Assembly (NCBI RefSeq): GCF_014656295.1
Contig: NZ_BNCD01000018.1
Coordinates: 62,001-126,000 of the forward strand
Direction: 5' to 3'
Length of the DNA: 64,000 bases
DNA from: Streptomyces sulfonofaciens
GTDB taxonomy: Bacteria; Actinomycetota; Actinomycetes; Streptomycetales; Streptomycetaceae
Under the pieces are notes generated by a model. It worked only from the letters and a program-made list of their open reading frames with translations, did no database searches and had not been told where the DNA came from. Position numbers and translations under genes: made by a program. Each line of letters begins with the position of its first letter. Position 1 is the first letter of the stretch. Shown in pieces: positions 41,382 to 50,714 of the stretch.

Positions 41382-41945
41382 GTGATGCGGGTGGACGCGA
41401 AAGACATGGGCACCGACCTCAAGGCGGTGCTCATCACCAAAGAAGAGATCGACGCGAAGCTGGCCGAGCTGGCCGCGAAGATCGACGCGGCGTACACGGG
41501 CAAGGACCTGCTGATCGTCGGCGTCCTCAAGGGCGCCGTGATGGCCATGGCGGACCTGGCGCGTGCGCTGTCCACCCCTGTCACCATGGACTGGATGGCC
41601 GTGTCCTCGTACGGCGCGGGCACCCAGTCCTCCGGTGTGGTGCGGATCCTCAAGGACCTCGACACCGACATCAAGGGCCGGCACGTCCTCATCGTCGAGG
41701 ACATCATCGACTCGGGGCTGACGCTGTCCTGGCTCCTGTCCAACCTCGGCTCGCGCGAGCCCGCCTCGCTCAAGGTGTGCACACTGCTGCGCAAACCGGA
41801 GGCGGCCAAGGTCGCGATCGACGTGGAGTGGGTCGGCTTCGACATCCCCAACGAGTTCGTCGTGGGCTACGGCCTGGACTACGCCGAGAAGTACCGGAAC
41901 CTCCCCTTCGTCGGCACCCTGGCCCCGCACGTCTACGGCGGCTGA
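41382..41945 (+). CDS. hpt: hypoxanthine-guanine phosphoribosyltransferase
   Basis: This 187-residue purine-salvage enzyme transfers the phosphoribosyl group of PRPP to hypoxanthine or guanine. The PRPP loop is VLIVEDIIDSGLTL, and the flexible-loop segment is SSYGAGTQSSG. GTG-ATG in tandem at 41382/41385 leaves the exact start open by one codon; GACGAAAG lies just upstream. It sits between tilS and ftsH, the usual bacterial order. Confidence 0.97.
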   Translation: MMRVDAKDMGTDLKAVLITKEEIDAKLAELAAKIDAAYTGKDLLIVGVLKGAVMAMADLARALSTPVTMDWMAVSSYGAGTQSSGVVRILKDLDTDIKGRHVLIVEDIIDSGLTLSWLLSNLGSREPASLKVCTLLRKPEAAKVAIDVEWVGFDIPNEFVVGYGLDYAEKYRNLPFVGTLAPHVYGG

Positions 41946-41954
41946 TTCCCCACC

Positions 41955-41983
41955 CCGCGGCCCGGTGCGCACCCGGGCCGCGG
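41955..41983 (+). terminator. hairpin after hpt
   Basis: CCGCGGCCCGG and CCGGGCCGCGG are perfect 11-bp arms around a 7-nt loop, 9 nt after the hpt stop. No T tail. Confidence 0.6.
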
Positions 41984-42169
41984 ACCCGGCGACGGAGCCG
42001 GGAAGCTCGGCCGGGAACCCTCGCGGGGCTTGAGCCGTTGGAGCATGCGAGGACGGGACTGCCCGTCATCCCCAGCGGCTACGGGCCACAATGCTGGGGT
42101 ACCGTCCGAAGAACAGTTTTTATCAAACTCACTATGGCAGGAGGGACGGGGCGGCACCGCTCCGTATGG

Positions 42170-44209
42170 ATGGACGTGAAGCGATACTTCCGTGGGCCGG
42201 TCATGTGGATCGTGCTGGCCGTCCTTGCCGTGGTCGTGTTGATGCAGGTCGTCGGTTCGTCCGGTGGCTACAAGACGGTGGACACCGGTCAGGTCGTACA
42301 GGCGATCGACAGGAACCAGGTACAAGAGGCCAAGATCACCACTGGCGATGAGCAGACCGTCAAGGTCCAGCTCAAGGACGGCCAGAAGGTGGAGGGCAGC
42401 AGCAAGATCCAGGCGAGCTACATCGGCGACCAGGGCGTGGACCTCGCCAAGTCGCTCCAGGCCAAGTTCGAGGGCAAGCAGATCCCCGACGGCTACACCG
42501 TCTCGCCCTCGAAGCAGAACCCGTTCGTCGGGATCCTGCTCTCCCTGCTCCCGTTCGTGCTCATCGTCGTGGTCTTCCTGTTCCTGATGAACCAGATGCA
42601 GGGCGGCGGCTCCCGGGTCATGAACTTCGGGAAGTCCAAGGCCAAGCTGATCACCAAGGACACCCCGAAGACGACGTTCAACGACGTCGCGGGATCGGAC
42701 GAGGCCGTCGAAGAGCTCCAGGAGATCAAGGAGTTCCTGCAGGAGCCGGCCAAGTTCCAGGCGGTCGGCGCCAAGATCCCCAAGGGCGTGCTCCTCTACG
42801 GCCCGCCCGGAACCGGCAAGACGCTCCTCGCGCGCGCCGTCGCGGGCGAGGCGGGCGTGCCGTTCTACTCGATCTCCGGTTCCGACTTCGTCGAGATGTT
42901 CGTCGGTGTCGGTGCCTCCCGGGTGCGCGACCTCTTCGAGCAGGCCAAGGCGAACGCCCCGGCCATCGTCTTCGTCGACGAGATCGACGCCGTCGGCCGG
43001 CACCGCGGCGCGGGCCTCGGCGGCGGCCACGACGAGCGCGAGCAGACGCTGAACCAGCTCCTCGTCGAGATGGACGGCTTCGACGTGAAGGGCGGCGTGA
43101 TCCTGATCGCCGCCACCAACCGCCCGGACATCCTCGACCCCGCGCTGCTGCGCCCGGGCCGGTTCGACCGCCAGATCGCCGTCGACCGCCCGGACATGCA
43201 GGGCCGTCTGGAGATCCTCAAGGTCCACCAGAAGGGCAAGCCGGTCGCTCCCGACGTCGACCTGTCGGCCGTGGCCCGCCGCACCCCCGGCTTCACCGGA
43301 GCCGACCTGAGCAACGTCCTCAACGAGGCCGCCCTGCTCACCGCCCGCAGCAACCGCAAGCTGATCGACAACCAGATGCTGGACGAGGCGATCGACCGCG
43401 TCGTGGCGGGCCCGCAGAAGCGGACCAGGATCATGTCCGACAAGGAGAAGAAGATCACCGCGTACCACGAGGGCGGCCACGCCCTGGTCGCGGCGGCCTC
43501 TCCCAACTCCGACCCGGTACACAAGATCACGATCCTGTCCCGCGGCCGGGCGCTCGGGTACACCATGGTCCTCCCCGACGAGGACAAGTACTCGACCACG
43601 CGCAACGAGATGCTCGACCAGCTCGCCTACATGCTGGGCGGCCGGGCCGCGGAGGAACTCGTCTTCCACGACCCGACCACCGGCGCGGCCAACGACATCG
43701 AGAAGGCCACCTCCACGGCCCGCTCCATGGTCACCCAGTACGGCATGACCGAGCGGCTGGGCGCGATCAAGTTCGGCGGTGACCAGAGCGAGCCGTTCCT
43801 CGGCCGTGAGATGGCTCACCAGCGGGACTACTCGGAAGAGGTCGCCGCCCTGGTCGACGAGGAGGTCAAGAAGCTCATCGAGAACGCGCACAACGAGGCC
43901 TGGGAGATCCTGGTCGAGAACCGCGACGTCCTGGACAACCTGGTCCTCGCGCTGCTCGAGAAGGAGACCCTCGGCAAGGAGCAGATCGCAGAGATCTTCG
44001 CCCCCATCGTGAAGCGCCCCGCCCGCCCTGCGTGGACCGGTTCCTCGCGGCGCACGCCCTCGACCCGTCCGCCGGTGCTCTCGCCCAAGGAGCTCTCGCT
44101 GACGAACGGGGCCAACGGCACCGCGCCGGCGATCGCGACCGGAGCGCCCACGGAGACCGGTCCGGCGACTCCCACCGAGCAGGTCCCGGAGGACCGCCCG
44201 GAGAACTGA
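42170..44209 (+). CDS. ftsH: ATP-dependent zinc metalloprotease FtsH
   Basis: This 679-residue membrane AAA+ protease has two N-terminal helices (about 9-28 and 116-137) around a periplasmic-side loop. Walker A is GPPGTGKT (211-218) and Walker B is IVFVDEID. The second region of homology is NRPDILDPALLRPGRFDRQ, and the zinc site is HEGGH (His433). It removes damaged membrane and regulatory proteins. The ATG of MDVKRYFRGPV is chosen by family N-terminus; an in-frame ATG at 42134 would add 12 residues. Neither has a strong ribosome site. The C-terminus is a Thr/Pro-rich tail. Confidence 0.96.
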   Translation: MDVKRYFRGPVMWIVLAVLAVVVLMQVVGSSGGYKTVDTGQVVQAIDRNQVQEAKITTGDEQTVKVQLKDGQKVEGSSKIQASYIGDQGVDLAKSLQAKFEGKQIPDGYTVSPSKQNPFVGILLSLLPFVLIVVVFLFLMNQMQGGGSRVMNFGKSKAKLITKDTPKTTFNDVAGSDEAVEELQEIKEFLQEPAKFQAVGAKIPKGVLLYGPPGTGKTLLARAVAGEAGVPFYSISGSDFVEMFVGVGASRVRDLFEQAKANAPAIVFVDEIDAVGRHRGAGLGGGHDEREQTLNQLLVEMDGFDVKGGVILIAATNRPDILDPALLRPGRFDRQIAVDRPDMQGRLEILKVHQKGKPVAPDVDLSAVARRTPGFTGADLSNVLNEAALLTARSNRKLIDNQMLDEAIDRVVAGPQKRTRIMSDKEKKITAYHEGGHALVAAASPNSDPVHKITILSRGRALGYTMVLPDEDKYSTTRNEMLDQLAYMLGGRAAEELVFHDPTTGAANDIEKATSTARSMVTQYGMTERLGAIKFGGDQSEPFLGREMAHQRDYSEEVAALVDEEVKKLIENAHNEAWEILVENRDVLDNLVLALLEKETLGKEQIAEIFAPIVKRPARPAWTGSSRRTPSTRPPVLSPKELSLTNGANGTAPAIATGAPTETGPATPTEQVPEDRPEN

Positions 44210-44247
44210 ACGCCGGGCCCAGGGCCCCTCGGTCCGAGGCCGGAATG

Positions 44248-44289
44248 AACGCCGCGTCCCCCAGGTTCTAGCCTGGGGGACGCGGCGTT
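44248..44289 (+). terminator. strong hairpin terminator between ftsH and folE
   Basis: Perfect 18-bp arms (44248-44265 and 44272-44289) surround the 6-nt loop TTCTAG. It separates the two genes into different transcription units. Confidence 0.8.
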
Positions 44290-44428
44290 GCCGCGTGCCC
44301 CGCCGCAGGCTGCTTGGGGCGGGCGGCGAGGTGGCCCCGCGAGGCGCACAGCAGACGGCCCTGCGTGGATCGCAACAGCGCGCAGGGCACCGGGCACTGC
44401 GCAGACGTACGCACAGGAGCGATGACAC

Positions 44429-45034
44429 ATGACCGACCCCGTGACGCTGGCCGGCGAGGGGCCGATAGGCGAATTCGACGAGCAGCGTGCCCAACGTGCG
44501 GTACGCGAGTTGCTGATCGCCGTCGGCGAGGACCCCGACCGTGAGGGCCTCAGGGAGACCCCGGCGCGGGTGGCGCGGGCGTACAAGGAGATCTTCGCGG
44601 GCCTGCGGCAGCAGCCAGAGGACGTGCTCACCACCACCTTCGACCTCGGCCATGACGAGATGGTGCTGGTCAAGGACATCGAGGTGACCAGCACCTGCGA
44701 GCACCACCTGGTGCCGTTCGTCGGCTCCGCGCACGTCGGGTACATCCCCTCCGCCGACGGCAAGATCACGGGACTGTCGAAGCTGGCCCGGCTGGTCGAT
44801 GTCTATGCCCGGCGGCCCCAGGTGCAGGAGCGGATGACCACCCAGATCGCGGACTCGGTGATGAAGATCCTGGAGCCGCGCGGGGTGATCGTGGTCGTCG
44901 AGTGCGAGCACATGTGCATGACCATGCGGGGAGTGCGCAAGCCCGGGGCCAAGACGATCACATCCGCGGTGCGGGGCCAGCTACGCGATCCCGCGACCCG
45001 CAACGAGGCGATGAGCCTGATCATGGCGCACTGA
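44429..45034 (+). CDS. folE: GTP cyclohydrolase I
   Basis: This 201-residue enzyme makes 7,8-dihydroneopterin triphosphate from GTP, the first step of folate synthesis. Zinc ligands are in STCEHHL and ECEHMCM; the active-site segment is GLSKLARLVDVYARRPQVQERMT. ATG start with AGGAG upstream. The other folate genes lie on the opposite strand just beyond DUF3180. Confidence 0.97.
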   Translation: MTDPVTLAGEGPIGEFDEQRAQRAVRELLIAVGEDPDREGLRETPARVARAYKEIFAGLRQQPEDVLTTTFDLGHDEMVLVKDIEVTSTCEHHLVPFVGSAHVGYIPSADGKITGLSKLARLVDVYARRPQVQERMTTQIADSVMKILEPRGVIVVVECEHMCMTMRGVRKPGAKTITSAVRGQLRDPATRNEAMSLIMAH

Positions 45035-45318
45035 GCGGAGCCCCTGCGCGCTTGCCGGGAGCACGCGCCTGTTCGCCGGAGCGGACGTCTGCTTGCCGAA
45101 GCGGATGCCTGCGCGCCTGCTCCGGCCGTGTCCCGGGCGCCCGGCCGGCCGGTGGCCCGGACGCGAGCGCATCCGCCCCTTCGGGCAGGTGTCGCGTCCG
45201 GCCGGCCGTCTCCGGCATCCGCCGCCGTGCCGGGCCCATTTCCCACCGTGCCCGGTCTCGCCGTGGCCGGCCGTGCGGTTCGGTGTCCCACCGCGGTGGG
45301 GGCGGGGGAGTCGGTCCG

Positions 45319-45810
45319 CTACTCGGCGCGGGTCGCCCCCGAACCGGAGTTCTCGTCGTCGTCCTCCGGGAGCTTGCAGACGCGCTCGAGGAAGAACGCC
45401 GCCGCTATCACCGCGACACCGGTGACCACCGACAGGCCCGCATAGACGGCCTGGTCACGGCGCGCGGGGATGTCGAGCGACTCCAGCAGGAAGACGCCCG
45501 TGCCCCCGTACAGGCCCGCCACCAGGGCCGCCACGAGCGCGCTCGACTGGCCGAAGACCACGGCACGGGCCGCCATCAGCGGATCGACGCCCTTGGCTCC
45601 CGGCCGGCGCTCACGCTGGGCGCGCAACCTGGCCCGCAGCGAGAGTGCGGTGGCGAGCAGGACGACGGCGATGACCGCCAGCACGATGGGTGCGGCCAGC
45701 GGGACCCGGGGCAGCGTGCCCACCGAGTCCCACAGCCGGGCGCCGGCCCAGGACAGCACCCCGGCGACGACGAAAACCCCGGCCAGCATCCTGATGCGCA
45801 GCTGCTTCAC
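45319..45810 (-). CDS. DUF3180 integral membrane protein
   Basis: This 163-residue protein has four hydrophobic helices (about 8-25, 38-57, 85-107, 122-142) and charged ends. It is the DUF3180 family, which is found next to folK in actinobacteria; function is unknown. GAAGGGG lies upstream of the ATG. It is the last gene of the folP-NTF2-folB-folK direction, 157 bp after folK. Confidence 0.85.
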   Translation of the reverse strand: MKQLRIRMLAGVFVVAGVLSWAGARLWDSVGTLPRVPLAAPIVLAVIAVVLLATALSLRARLRAQRERRPGAKGVDPLMAARAVVFGQSSALVAALVAGLYGGTGVFLLESLDIPARRDQAVYAGLSVVTGVAVIAAAFFLERVCKLPEDDDENSGSGATRAE

Positions 45811-45967
45811 TTCGCCCCTTCACCGACGGCGGCCGTACACCCGCTCCGGCCGGAGCGCGCGGTGGGTGCGGGCACGCTGGTTCGTCCGCGGGGCCGCCGG
45901 AGCGGCCGGTGGGTCACCGGACGTGACCGGTCCCGTCCCCGCGGACCTTTCCGGTAGACCTTAACGA

Positions 45968-46579
45968 CTACTCGGGCAGCCGGAGTTCCAGGTCGACACG
46001 GACTGCGACGCCTTCCTGCCGCACCGCCTCCAGCAACCCCGCCACCGGCCCCCGGCCCGGCAACTGCGCCTCCGGGTCGACGTCGTGCCAGGGGACCAGG
46101 ACGAAGGCGCGCTCGTGGGCGCGCGGATGGGGGAGGGTGAGCACCGGGTCGTCGGAGACCACATCGGCGTAGGCGACGATGTCCACATCGAGGGTGCGCG
46201 GCCCCCACTGCTCCTCGCGGACCCGGTGGAAGGCCTCCTCCACGGCCTGCGCACGCTCCAGCAGGGAGGACGGCGGCAGGGTCGTCCTCACCACCACGAC
46301 CGCGTTGAAGTACGTCGGCTGGCTGCCCGGCGTGACACCCCAGGGCTCGGTCTCGTACACCGGCGAGACGGCCTTGACGCGCAGGCCCGGGGTGTCCTCC
46401 AGGGCGTCGACGGCGCCCTGGAGGTTCTCCAGGCGGTTGCCGAGGTTGCTCCCCAGGGAGATCACCGCGCGTTTGGGGTTGCTGAGCGTGACGTCTGCCG
46501 CGTCCACCTGCTGCACCACGGAGGCCGGTACCGGCTGTACGGTCGGGTCGCCCTGCCCCTCGGCGAAGAATGCGGTCAT
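45968..46579 (-). CDS. folK: 2-amino-4-hydroxy-6-hydroxymethyldihydropteridine pyrophosphokinase
   Basis: This 203-residue HPPK transfers pyrophosphate from ATP to the pterin alcohol in folate synthesis. The motifs are SLGSNLGNR, VSPVYETEPWG and GPRTLDVDIV with the magnesium-binding aspartates. The N-terminus has about 35 extra residues before the core. Its ATG overlaps the folB stop (ATGA), so the two are translationally coupled. Confidence 0.96.
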   Translation of the reverse strand: MTAFFAEGQGDPTVQPVPASVVQQVDAADVTLSNPKRAVISLGSNLGNRLENLQGAVDALEDTPGLRVKAVSPVYETEPWGVTPGSQPTYFNAVVVVRTTLPPSSLLERAQAVEEAFHRVREEQWGPRTLDVDIVAYADVVSDDPVLTLPHPRAHERAFVLVPWHDVDPEAQLPGRGPVAGLLEAVRQEGVAVRVDLELRLPE

Positions 46580-46935
46580 GCTCGGCTCCGGATGATGGTG
46601 ACGGTCACGTCGTCGAAGGGGACCGTGATCGGTGCGTCCGGCTTGTGCACGCGGACCTCCGCCTCCAGCACCCCCTCGTGGGTCAGGCACGCCTGGGCGA
46701 TGCGCTCCGCCAGCGTCTCGATGAGGGCCACCGGCTCCCCGGCGACGATGCCCACGACCTCTTCCGCCACGGTGCCGTAGTCCACGGTCTTCGTGAGGTC
46801 GTCGTCGGCCGCGGCCGCGCGGGTGTCCAGGCCCAGGACGAGGTCCACCACGAAGGGCTGGCCCTCCTCGCGCTCCCGCGCGTAGACCCCGTGGTGCCCT
46901 CGGGCTCTGAGTCCGTGCAGCGCGACACGATCCAC
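46576..46935 (-). CDS. folB: dihydroneopterin aldolase
   Basis: This 119-residue enzyme cleaves dihydroneopterin to hydroxymethyl-dihydropterin. Family motifs are GHHGVY, FVVDLVLGLD, DYGTVAEEV, IETLAERIA and VHKPDAPI. The GTG at 46935 (VDRVALHGL) has AGGAG 8 nt upstream and matches the family N-terminus; another GTG three codons earlier directly abuts the ribosome site. It shares a 4-bp overlap with folK. Confidence 0.95.
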   Translation of the reverse strand: MDRVALHGLRARGHHGVYAREREEGQPFVVDLVLGLDTRAAAADDDLTKTVDYGTVAEEVVGIVAGEPVALIETLAERIAQACLTHEGVLEAEVRVHKPDAPITVPFDDVTVTIIRSRA

Positions 46936-47216
46936 GCGAATCACTCCTGCAGTCGTCGGTCATGGCCGGGCCGTGTGCGGTGCGGTCGGTCACCGGCCCG
47001 GGAGGGAATCTACCCGTGGGCACCGACAGTGCCCCGGGCCGGGACCGTGACCGGGCGTAACCCCCGTCCTGGCACACCGGCCCGGGAACACCGTGCAGGT
47101 GCCCCCGGCCGACGCTCCGGACGACGTCGTCGCGCGGCGTCCGGGGCGGCGCGGCTGAGCTTGTTCAGGCCGGACGACCAGGCCGGACCGTTCGGCGTAT
47201 CAGAGCCCTTACCCAC

Positions 47217-47684
47217 TCAGACGGCGGTGTCGTCACCTTCGTCGTCCTCGGATTCGGCCAGAACGGGGGAGCCGTGGTGGGACCAGAGCTTCCAGCCGTC
47301 CGGTGTGCGCAGGAACACATTCGTGGCGACCACGAGCTGGCCCACGAGCGGTCCCGGCTCGTCGCTGTCATCGGGGGCGGGGCCGCCGCTGAGGATGTTC
47401 TCCGTGCAGGTCACCAGGGCGGTACCGCCGGTGACGGCGACCTGGACGTCGGTGAGGAAGAACTGGATGTAGTCCGTGTTCGCCATGATCAGGGCGTAGG
47501 ACCTCAGCACCTCGCCGCGGCCGGTCAGTACCGGCCAGCCCGGGTGCACGCAGGAGACCTGCGGTTCGCCGTCGCCCAGCCAGAGGGTGGCGAGTTCCTC
47601 GAAGTCACCGCGCTCCAGCGCCTCGTAGAAGGCGGTGTTGACGCCCTCCACCCGTTCGGCATCGGTACGGGCTGCGCCGGTCAC
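47217..47684 (-). CDS. NTF2-like (SnoaL/DUF4440-type) protein
   Basis: This 155-residue single-domain protein has the nuclear-transport-factor-2 fold pattern (VNTAFYEALERGDFEELATLWLGDGEPQVSCVHPGWPVLTGRGEVLRSYALI ... WKLWSHHGSP). Such domains bind or convert small hydrophobic molecules. Its GTG overlaps the folP stop (GTGA), so it is co-translated with folP; a role around the pterin pathway is possible but unproven. A 281-bp gap follows before folB, without a gene. Confidence 0.88.
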   Translation of the reverse strand: MTGAARTDAERVEGVNTAFYEALERGDFEELATLWLGDGEPQVSCVHPGWPVLTGRGEVLRSYALIMANTDYIQFFLTDVQVAVTGGTALVTCTENILSGGPAPDDSDEPGPLVGQLVVATNVFLRTPDGWKLWSHHGSPVLAESEDDEGDDTAV

Positions 47685-48577
47685 AGGGCTCCTTCCGTGG
47701 TGCCGGCACCGGTCGCGGTGCGGGCACCCGCTACGGCGCGGGCGACGCGGACGGCGTCCGCGGTGGGGCGCACCTCGTGGACCCGGACCGCCCAGGCGCC
47801 CTGGTGCGCCGCGATGGCGGAGACCGCGGCGGTGGCCGCGTCCCGCTCGCGGGCGGGCGGTGGAGCGCCGTCGGGGGAGGCGAGCACCCGGCCGAGGAAC
47901 CGCTTGCGCGACGCCGCCACCAGCACCGGGCGGTCCAGGTCCGCCAGCCGGTCGAGGTGGGCCAGCAGGGTCAGGTCGTGTTCCGCGTCCTTGGAGAAGC
48001 CGAGGCCGGGGTCGATGACGATCCGGTCGGCGCGGACACCGCCGTCGACGACGGCGTCGATGCGCGCGCGCAGCTCGGTGACGACCTCGGAGACCACGTC
48101 GGCGTAGACGCCGCGGACGTTCGGGCCCTCCAGGAAGCCGCGCCAGTGCATCACCACGAACGGTGCGGCCGCCTCGGCCACCACGGGGATCATGGCGGGG
48201 TCGGCGAGGCCGCCGCTGACGTCGTTGACGAGCAGGGCTCCCTCGGCCAGGGCCCGCTCGGCGACGGAGGCGCGCATGGTGTCCACGGACACGGCGACCC
48301 CCTCCGAGGCCAGGCCCCGCACCACCGGCACCACCCGGCGCAGCTCCTCCGCCTCGTCCACCCGGGCGGCGCCCGGTCGGGTGGACTCGCCGCCCACGTC
48401 GACCAGGTCCGCGCCCTGGGCGACCAGGTCGAGGCCGTGCTTGACCGCGGTCGTGGCGTCGAAGAAGCGGCCGCCGTCGGAGAAGGAGTCGGGTGTCACA
48501 TTCACGACCCCCATGACCGCGCAGCGGTCCCATTCGGGCAGCCCCGCGACTCGGCCGTGGCCACGCAACGTACTCAT
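47681..48577 (-). CDS. folP: dihydropteroate synthase
   Basis: This 298-residue TIM-barrel enzyme condenses p-aminobenzoate with the pterin pyrophosphate and is the sulfonamide target. The motifs are GVVNVTPDSFSDGG, DLVDVGGESTRPG, VNDVSGG, DPGLGFSK and AASRKRFLG. GGAGG ends one base before the ATG, too close to serve it, whereas TAGGCT lies 6 nt upstream; the gene is probably leaderless. An in-frame TTG three codons later would be correctly spaced from GGAGG. Confidence 0.96.
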   Translation of the reverse strand: MSTLRGHGRVAGLPEWDRCAVMGVVNVTPDSFSDGGRFFDATTAVKHGLDLVAQGADLVDVGGESTRPGAARVDEAEELRRVVPVVRGLASEGVAVSVDTMRASVAERALAEGALLVNDVSGGLADPAMIPVVAEAAAPFVVMHWRGFLEGPNVRGVYADVVSEVVTELRARIDAVVDGGVRADRIVIDPGLGFSKDAEHDLTLLAHLDRLADLDRPVLVAASRKRFLGRVLASPDGAPPPARERDAATAAVSAIAAHQGAWAVRVHEVRPTADAVRVARAVAGARTATGAGTTEGAL

Positions 48578-48589
48578 GCCTCCAGCCTA
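48578..48589 (-). promoter_or_regulatory. leaderless -10 hexamer of the folP operon
   Basis: TAGGCT at 48589-48584 (minus strand) is 6 nt from the folP ATG. Confidence 0.5.
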
Positions 48590-49195
48590 GGCCCGCCGTC
48601 CGACACCCGGCCGCGTGCGGCTCGCTCCGATTGCGCCTCGGCCGGGGACGTGCGGGGCGTCCTGGGCCGGGGACGTGCGGTGCGGGAGCCCGGGGGCCGC
48701 GCGGCGGGAGGCCGGGAGGCCCGGCCCCCGTACACGGCCGCCCCGCCGGGGTTGTCCGGCGGCGGGGCCCGCCGGGGTTGCCCGGCCGGGTGGCTCCGCC
48801 GGGTGGCCCCAGGGGGTGGGGCCCCCTGCTCGGGAACGGGCGCGTGGAGACCGCCGGGTGCAGACGGGCGCGTGGAGACCGGCGCGTGCAGACCGCCGGG
48901 TGGAGGCCGCCCCACCGGCGGGCGGTGAGGGAGGAGGACCGTCGGCGTCGTCATCGTGCTCAGTCGGCCGCGTCCCGTTGCGCTTCCCTGCCCCCTCACG
49001 GCTCGTCCCGTCGTGGGGGGCGTGCCGCGGTGCGCTGTCGCGCCCCGGCGCCGACTGCCCCAAGTCTGCGATGTTCGGGGGCTTTTGTGTGGATGTTGGA
49101 GTGGCCGGAGTCTCTTTTTGTGTATCTGGCGCTCTTCTTCGGCATCTGGTACTGGGTTTTTGCCGGGCGGCCCACCACGGGCACCCCTTGCGCGG
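48590..49195. other. gap between folP and the coiled-coil gene
   Basis: No supported gene. Bases 48690-48910 carry repeats of CCGGG(G/T)TTG and GGGCGCGTGGAGACC / GCGTGCAGACCGCCGG. Bases 49060-49195 are AT-richer and hold the promoter of the next gene. Confidence 0.5.
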
Positions 49196-49208
49196 TAAGT
49201 TTCTGGCC
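49196..49208 (+). promoter_or_regulatory. leaderless -10 hexamer of the coiled-coil gene
   Basis: TAAGTT (49196-49201) stands 7 nt before the ATG at 49209. Confidence 0.45.
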
Positions 49209-50693
49209 ATGCCACGTGGACGTCACCGCCATTCCCCCCCTCTGCACAAGTTGCTGCCGCCTTCGGCGATCGCGGGCGTCTCCGTCGTCTGCGCCGCGGG
49301 CACCTGGTTCTCGGCGGAGCCCGTGGTGCTGCGCGGCCTTGCGGTGGGTGCCGCGGCGGCCGCCGTCGTGGGCTCGGTCGTGATGCGGAGCTGGGACCGG
49401 CTGGCGGGCAGACAGGTGGCCGACCTGGTGCGGGCACGGGAGAGCGACGGCTGGACCCACGAGGAGCGGGTGGCCGAGCTGGAGGCGGACCTCGACGAGT
49501 CGCGCGAGCTCAGGCAGAAGCTGGAGAGGAAGCTCCGCTCGAAGCGGGCGGAGCTGGCGGGACTGCGCAATGAGCACGCCGCGCTGCTGCGGCGGTACGC
49601 CACCGCGGAGACGGAGCGTGCCAGTGCGCTCGAAGGGCGCCGTCTGCTCGCGATCGAGGCGGTTCCCGGGGCGGCGGACGACGCGGCGGGCGGCAGGCCG
49701 GGTCCCGAATCCGAGGTACGTCCCGAGCCCGCACCGGAGCCGGTGCCCGAGTTGACGCCGGAGGAGCGGCTGCCCGCCGTGCGGCGCAGCGCGGAGGCCG
49801 CGAGGGCGCGCGGCACGACCCCGCCCGCCTCGCTCTTCCTGCGTGCGAACGCCGCGCTCGAACTACTGGCTCGCAGGGCCGCACCGCCCACCCCCCAGGG
49901 ACCGCAACCCACACCGCCACGGGGCAGGACCGCACCGGCCGGACCCCATGGCCCCGGTGCTCCCGGGCCGCGGCGGCCCGGTGCACCCGGGGCGCAGGGC
50001 GCGCACCGGGTTCCGGAGCAGGCGCAGCGGCAGCCGCGGACGCCCGCGCCGGGACCGGCCCAGCGGGCGGAGCGCCCTGCGGGTCCGCAGGACGGGCAGG
50101 GCCTGGCCCGGGTGCGGACGGCGGCGCGGCCGACGCCCGCCGGGGCGGCGCGGATCGCCTCGGTACGGACCCTGGGCGCCCCGGGGACCGCGCAGGCGGA
50201 CGTCGCGTCGGCAGGGGACGGGCCCGAGCGGGCCGGTGCGGCGCAGGCCGCGTCGGCTCGGGAGGGGGCGTCCCGGGAGGAGGCGGCGCGGGCCGCGGGT
50301 CAGGTGGCCCCGGCGGACGCCCCCGGTGCCGGTGAGGGCCATGAGCGCGCCGGGGAGACCCAGCAGGCGGGGCCCTGCGCTGTCCCGGCCGCGGCGGCGG
50401 CGGTGGTGGTGGCGCCGGCGGCGCCGATGCGCCCTGCCCTGGCGGGCGGTTTCGACTTCTTCGGCAACAAGGCCGCGGCCGTGGCGGAGCCGTCCGCCCT
50501 GGACGCCGTGCACAACACGGATCTCGCGGACGTGGTCGGCGACGAGGCGCTGGCCCTGCACAAGGCCGAGGAGGAGGCGACGTTCAGGCCCGCAGGCGCG
50601 GCCGAGCGTGGTGTCGGCCAGATCATCGACCTCACCGCGCACGACGAGACGGAGCGACTGGACGTCACGGACCTGCGCGGCGCCGTCTCCTAG
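49209..50693 (+). CDS. membrane-anchored coiled-coil protein of unknown function
   Basis: This 494-residue protein has a short basic N-terminus and two hydrophobic stretches (about 20-32 and 40-59), then a coiled coil rich in Glu/Arg/Leu (about 70-145: ERVAELEADLDESRELRQKLERKLRSKRAEL). A long Pro/Ala/Gly/Arg low-complexity region follows (170-410). The C-terminus is a conserved-looking acidic segment (GGFDFFGNKAAAVAEPSALDAVHNTDLADVVGDEALALHKAEEEATFR...DLTAHDETERLDVTDLR). I do not recognise the family. The architecture suits a scaffold at the cytoplasmic membrane face. Confidence 0.82.
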   Translation: MPRGRHRHSPPLHKLLPPSAIAGVSVVCAAGTWFSAEPVVLRGLAVGAAAAAVVGSVVMRSWDRLAGRQVADLVRARESDGWTHEERVAELEADLDESRELRQKLERKLRSKRAELAGLRNEHAALLRRYATAETERASALEGRRLLAIEAVPGAADDAAGGRPGPESEVRPEPAPEPVPELTPEERLPAVRRSAEAARARGTTPPASLFLRANAALELLARRAAPPTPQGPQPTPPRGRTAPAGPHGPGAPGPRRPGAPGAQGAHRVPEQAQRQPRTPAPGPAQRAERPAGPQDGQGLARVRTAARPTPAGAARIASVRTLGAPGTAQADVASAGDGPERAGAAQAASAREGASREEAARAAGQVAPADAPGAGEGHERAGETQQAGPCAVPAAAAAVVVAPAAPMRPALAGGFDFFGNKAAAVAEPSALDAVHNTDLADVVGDEALALHKAEEEATFRPAGAAERGVGQIIDLTAHDETERLDVTDLRGAVS

Positions 50694-50714
50694 GAGCGGC
50701 GCCGCGAGGGGCGC

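Noticed and set aside
45035..45318. Possible gene between folE and DUF3180
   Set aside because: The gap contains GC-rich sequence with repeated CTTGCCG(G/A)AGC(G/A) units near 45050-45110, but no frame with coding character.
49093..49383. Small hydrophobic frame beginning MLEWPESLFVYLALFFGIWYWVFAG
   Set aside because: It looks like a membrane helix, but the frame then runs through the start of the coiled-coil gene as Arg/Ser/Cys-rich shadow sequence, and no ribosome site precedes it. It overlaps the promoter of that gene.
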